64,000 nucleotides of DNA. It comes from Neorhizobium alkalisoli (lineage in GTDB: Bacteria; Pseudomonadota; Alphaproteobacteria; Rhizobiales; Rhizobiaceae). Of the stretch, positions 63,160-64,000 are shown in pieces; the first letter of the stretch is position 1; every line of letters begins with the position of its first letter. Under the pieces are notes generated by a model. That model made no database searches. It saw only the letters and a list, made by a program, of their open reading frames with translations, and was not told the DNA's origin. A program made the position numbers and the translations under genes. Location: NCBI RefSeq assembly GCF_007829835.1, contig NZ_VIWP01000001.1:62001-126000 (forward strand), given 5' to 3'.

Positions 63160-64000
63160 ATGCAGACTGTATTGAGCATCGGCATAGATGCCTTGGCCTA
63201 TGGCATGATCCTGTTCGTCATCTCGATCGGGCTGTCGGTGACGATGGGCCTGATGCGGGTGGTGAATCTGGCCCATGGCGCCTTTGCCATGATTGGCGGT
63301 TATCTCGCCTCCTATGCGGCGCGCGATCTCGGTCTGCATTACGGCCTTGCAGTCCTGCTTGCGGTCGTCGGCACGATTGCCATCGCCATTCCGGTCGAGC
63401 GTTTCCTCTATCGCCGCATCTATGGCGCATCGGAATTGACCCAGGTGCTGATGACGATCGGGATTACCTTCTGCGTCATCGGCATTGCCAATTTCGTCTT
63501 CGGGCCGACGTTGAAGACCGTACCATTGCCGCCTTCGCTGAGTGGCTCGGTCGATCTCGGCTTCCGGTCTATTGCCATTCACCGGCTTTTCGCGATTGGC
63601 GCTGGCCTTGTCGTGGCCTTTGCACTCTGGTTCCTGATCGAACGGACGTCCTTTGGAATCAGGATCCGCGCTGCGGTCGATAATGCTGCGATGGCGGCGG
63701 CACTCGGGGTGCGTACCGAGATCGTTTATGCCATCAGCTTCGCGGTCGCCATCGGCCTTGCCGCACTCGGCGGCGTCCTCGGTGCGGAACTTCTGCCGGT
63801 CGAGCCCTATTATGCGCTGCGCTACATGGTGACCTTCCTTGTCGTCGTGTCGATCGGCGGTGCCGGCTCGATTTCCGGTGCGCTGGTCGCCTGTCTCCTG
63901 CTCGGCGCGATCGATACGACGGGGCGTTATCTCGCGCCGGAATATGGCGAATTCTTCTTCTATCTTGCGGTCATCGTCATCGTGACGCTCTTCCCGCGCG
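63160..64000 (+). CDS. LivH-type branched-chain ABC permease (3' truncated by window)
   Basis: An open frame of 280 complete codons, cut by the window end. It encodes a hydrophobic permease with the family signature MRVVNLAHGAFAMIGGYLA and the later segment GVRTEIVYAISFAVAIGLAALGGVLGAELLPV. It should form the membrane channel with a LivM-type partner beyond the window. It starts 126 nt after the binding-protein gene. The ribosome site is weak. Confidence 0.9.
   Translation, partial: MQTVLSIGIDALAYGMILFVISIGLSVTMGLMRVVNLAHGAFAMIGGYLASYAARDLGLHYGLAVLLAVVGTIAIAIPVERFLYRRIYGASELTQVLMTIGITFCVIGIANFVFGPTLKTVPLPPSLSGSVDLGFRSIAIHRLFAIGAGLVVAFALWFLIERTSFGIRIRAAVDNAAMAAALGVRTEIVYAISFAVAIGLAALGGVLGAELLPVEPYYALRYMVTFLVVVSIGGAGSISGALVACLLLGAIDTTGRYLAPEYGEFFFYLAVIVIVTLFPR

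Overview
The window looks like chromosomal or chromid DNA of a Rhizobiaceae member (Rhizobium/Agrobacterium/Neorhizobium type). The grounds are a high-GC, gene-dense layout; a pcaDCHGB operon with divergent pcaQ and a PcaQ-type operator; promoters of the alphaproteobacterial EcfG/RpoE2 type (GGAAC-N16-CGTT); a FixK/FnrN anaerobox before hemN; and palindromic intergenic repeats resembling rhizobial RIME elements. I found no rRNA, tRNA, CRISPR array, phage or transposase. Both window edges cut genes.

Layout. 1-6.7 kb: surface-polysaccharide assembly (chain-length/tyrosine-kinase-like protein, two GT4 glycosyltransferases, MurJ-like flippase, polysaccharide deacetylase), followed on the other strand by a secreted glycoside hydrolase and an SGNH esterase (6.7-8.7 kb). 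8.9-18.7 kb: a 43-aa membrane peptide, hemN with an anaerobox, a PAS histidine kinase, a small acidic protein, Dps, a Zn/Cd/Pb P-type ATPase with a MerR-type promoter, a diguanylate cyclase and a GH25 lipoprotein. 18.8-22.2 kb: marR-emrB-emrA efflux operon. 22.3-25.6 kb: a small island with three perfect EcfG promoters, in front of an 80-aa secreted protein, an SDR and a Pmp3/YqaE peptide started by TTG, plus an HD-domain protein and a soluble MCP-like protein with reversed domain order.

25.6-33.2 kb: a gamma-butyrobetaine/carnitine catabolic locus: GlxA/CdhR-type regulator, BKACE cleavage enzyme, carnitine dehydrogenase fused to a betainyl-CoA thioesterase, acyl-CoA dehydrogenase, ADP-forming acyl-CoA synthetase and CaiD-like hydratase. 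34.1-40.3 kb: siderophore uptake (TonB receptor, Tat-exported binding protein, two FecCD permeases, ATPase) behind a Fur-box-like palindrome. 40.8-47.2 kb: a Rieske oxygenase and two FAD-GcvT dehydrogenases, likely demethylating glycine betaine, dimethylglycine and sarcosine, with a divergent LysR regulator. The carnitine locus makes glycine betaine, so the two loci could form one route from carnitine to glycine.

48.3-57 kb: a DUF1194 VWA protein, an amidohydrolase, pobA/pobR, a DUF992 protein, an HtrA-like pseudoprotease that has lost its whole triad, glycerate 2-kinase and small hypotheticals. 57-64 kb: pcaQ and pcaDCHGB (protocatechuate branch of the beta-ketoadipate pathway, fed by PobA), then the start of a branched-chain-type ABC importer that may carry an aromatic acid. 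The most novel items are the stress-promoter island, the pseudoprotease, the inverted MCP-like protein, and the carnitine locus with its ADP-forming ligase and Glu-to-Asp dehydrogenase.
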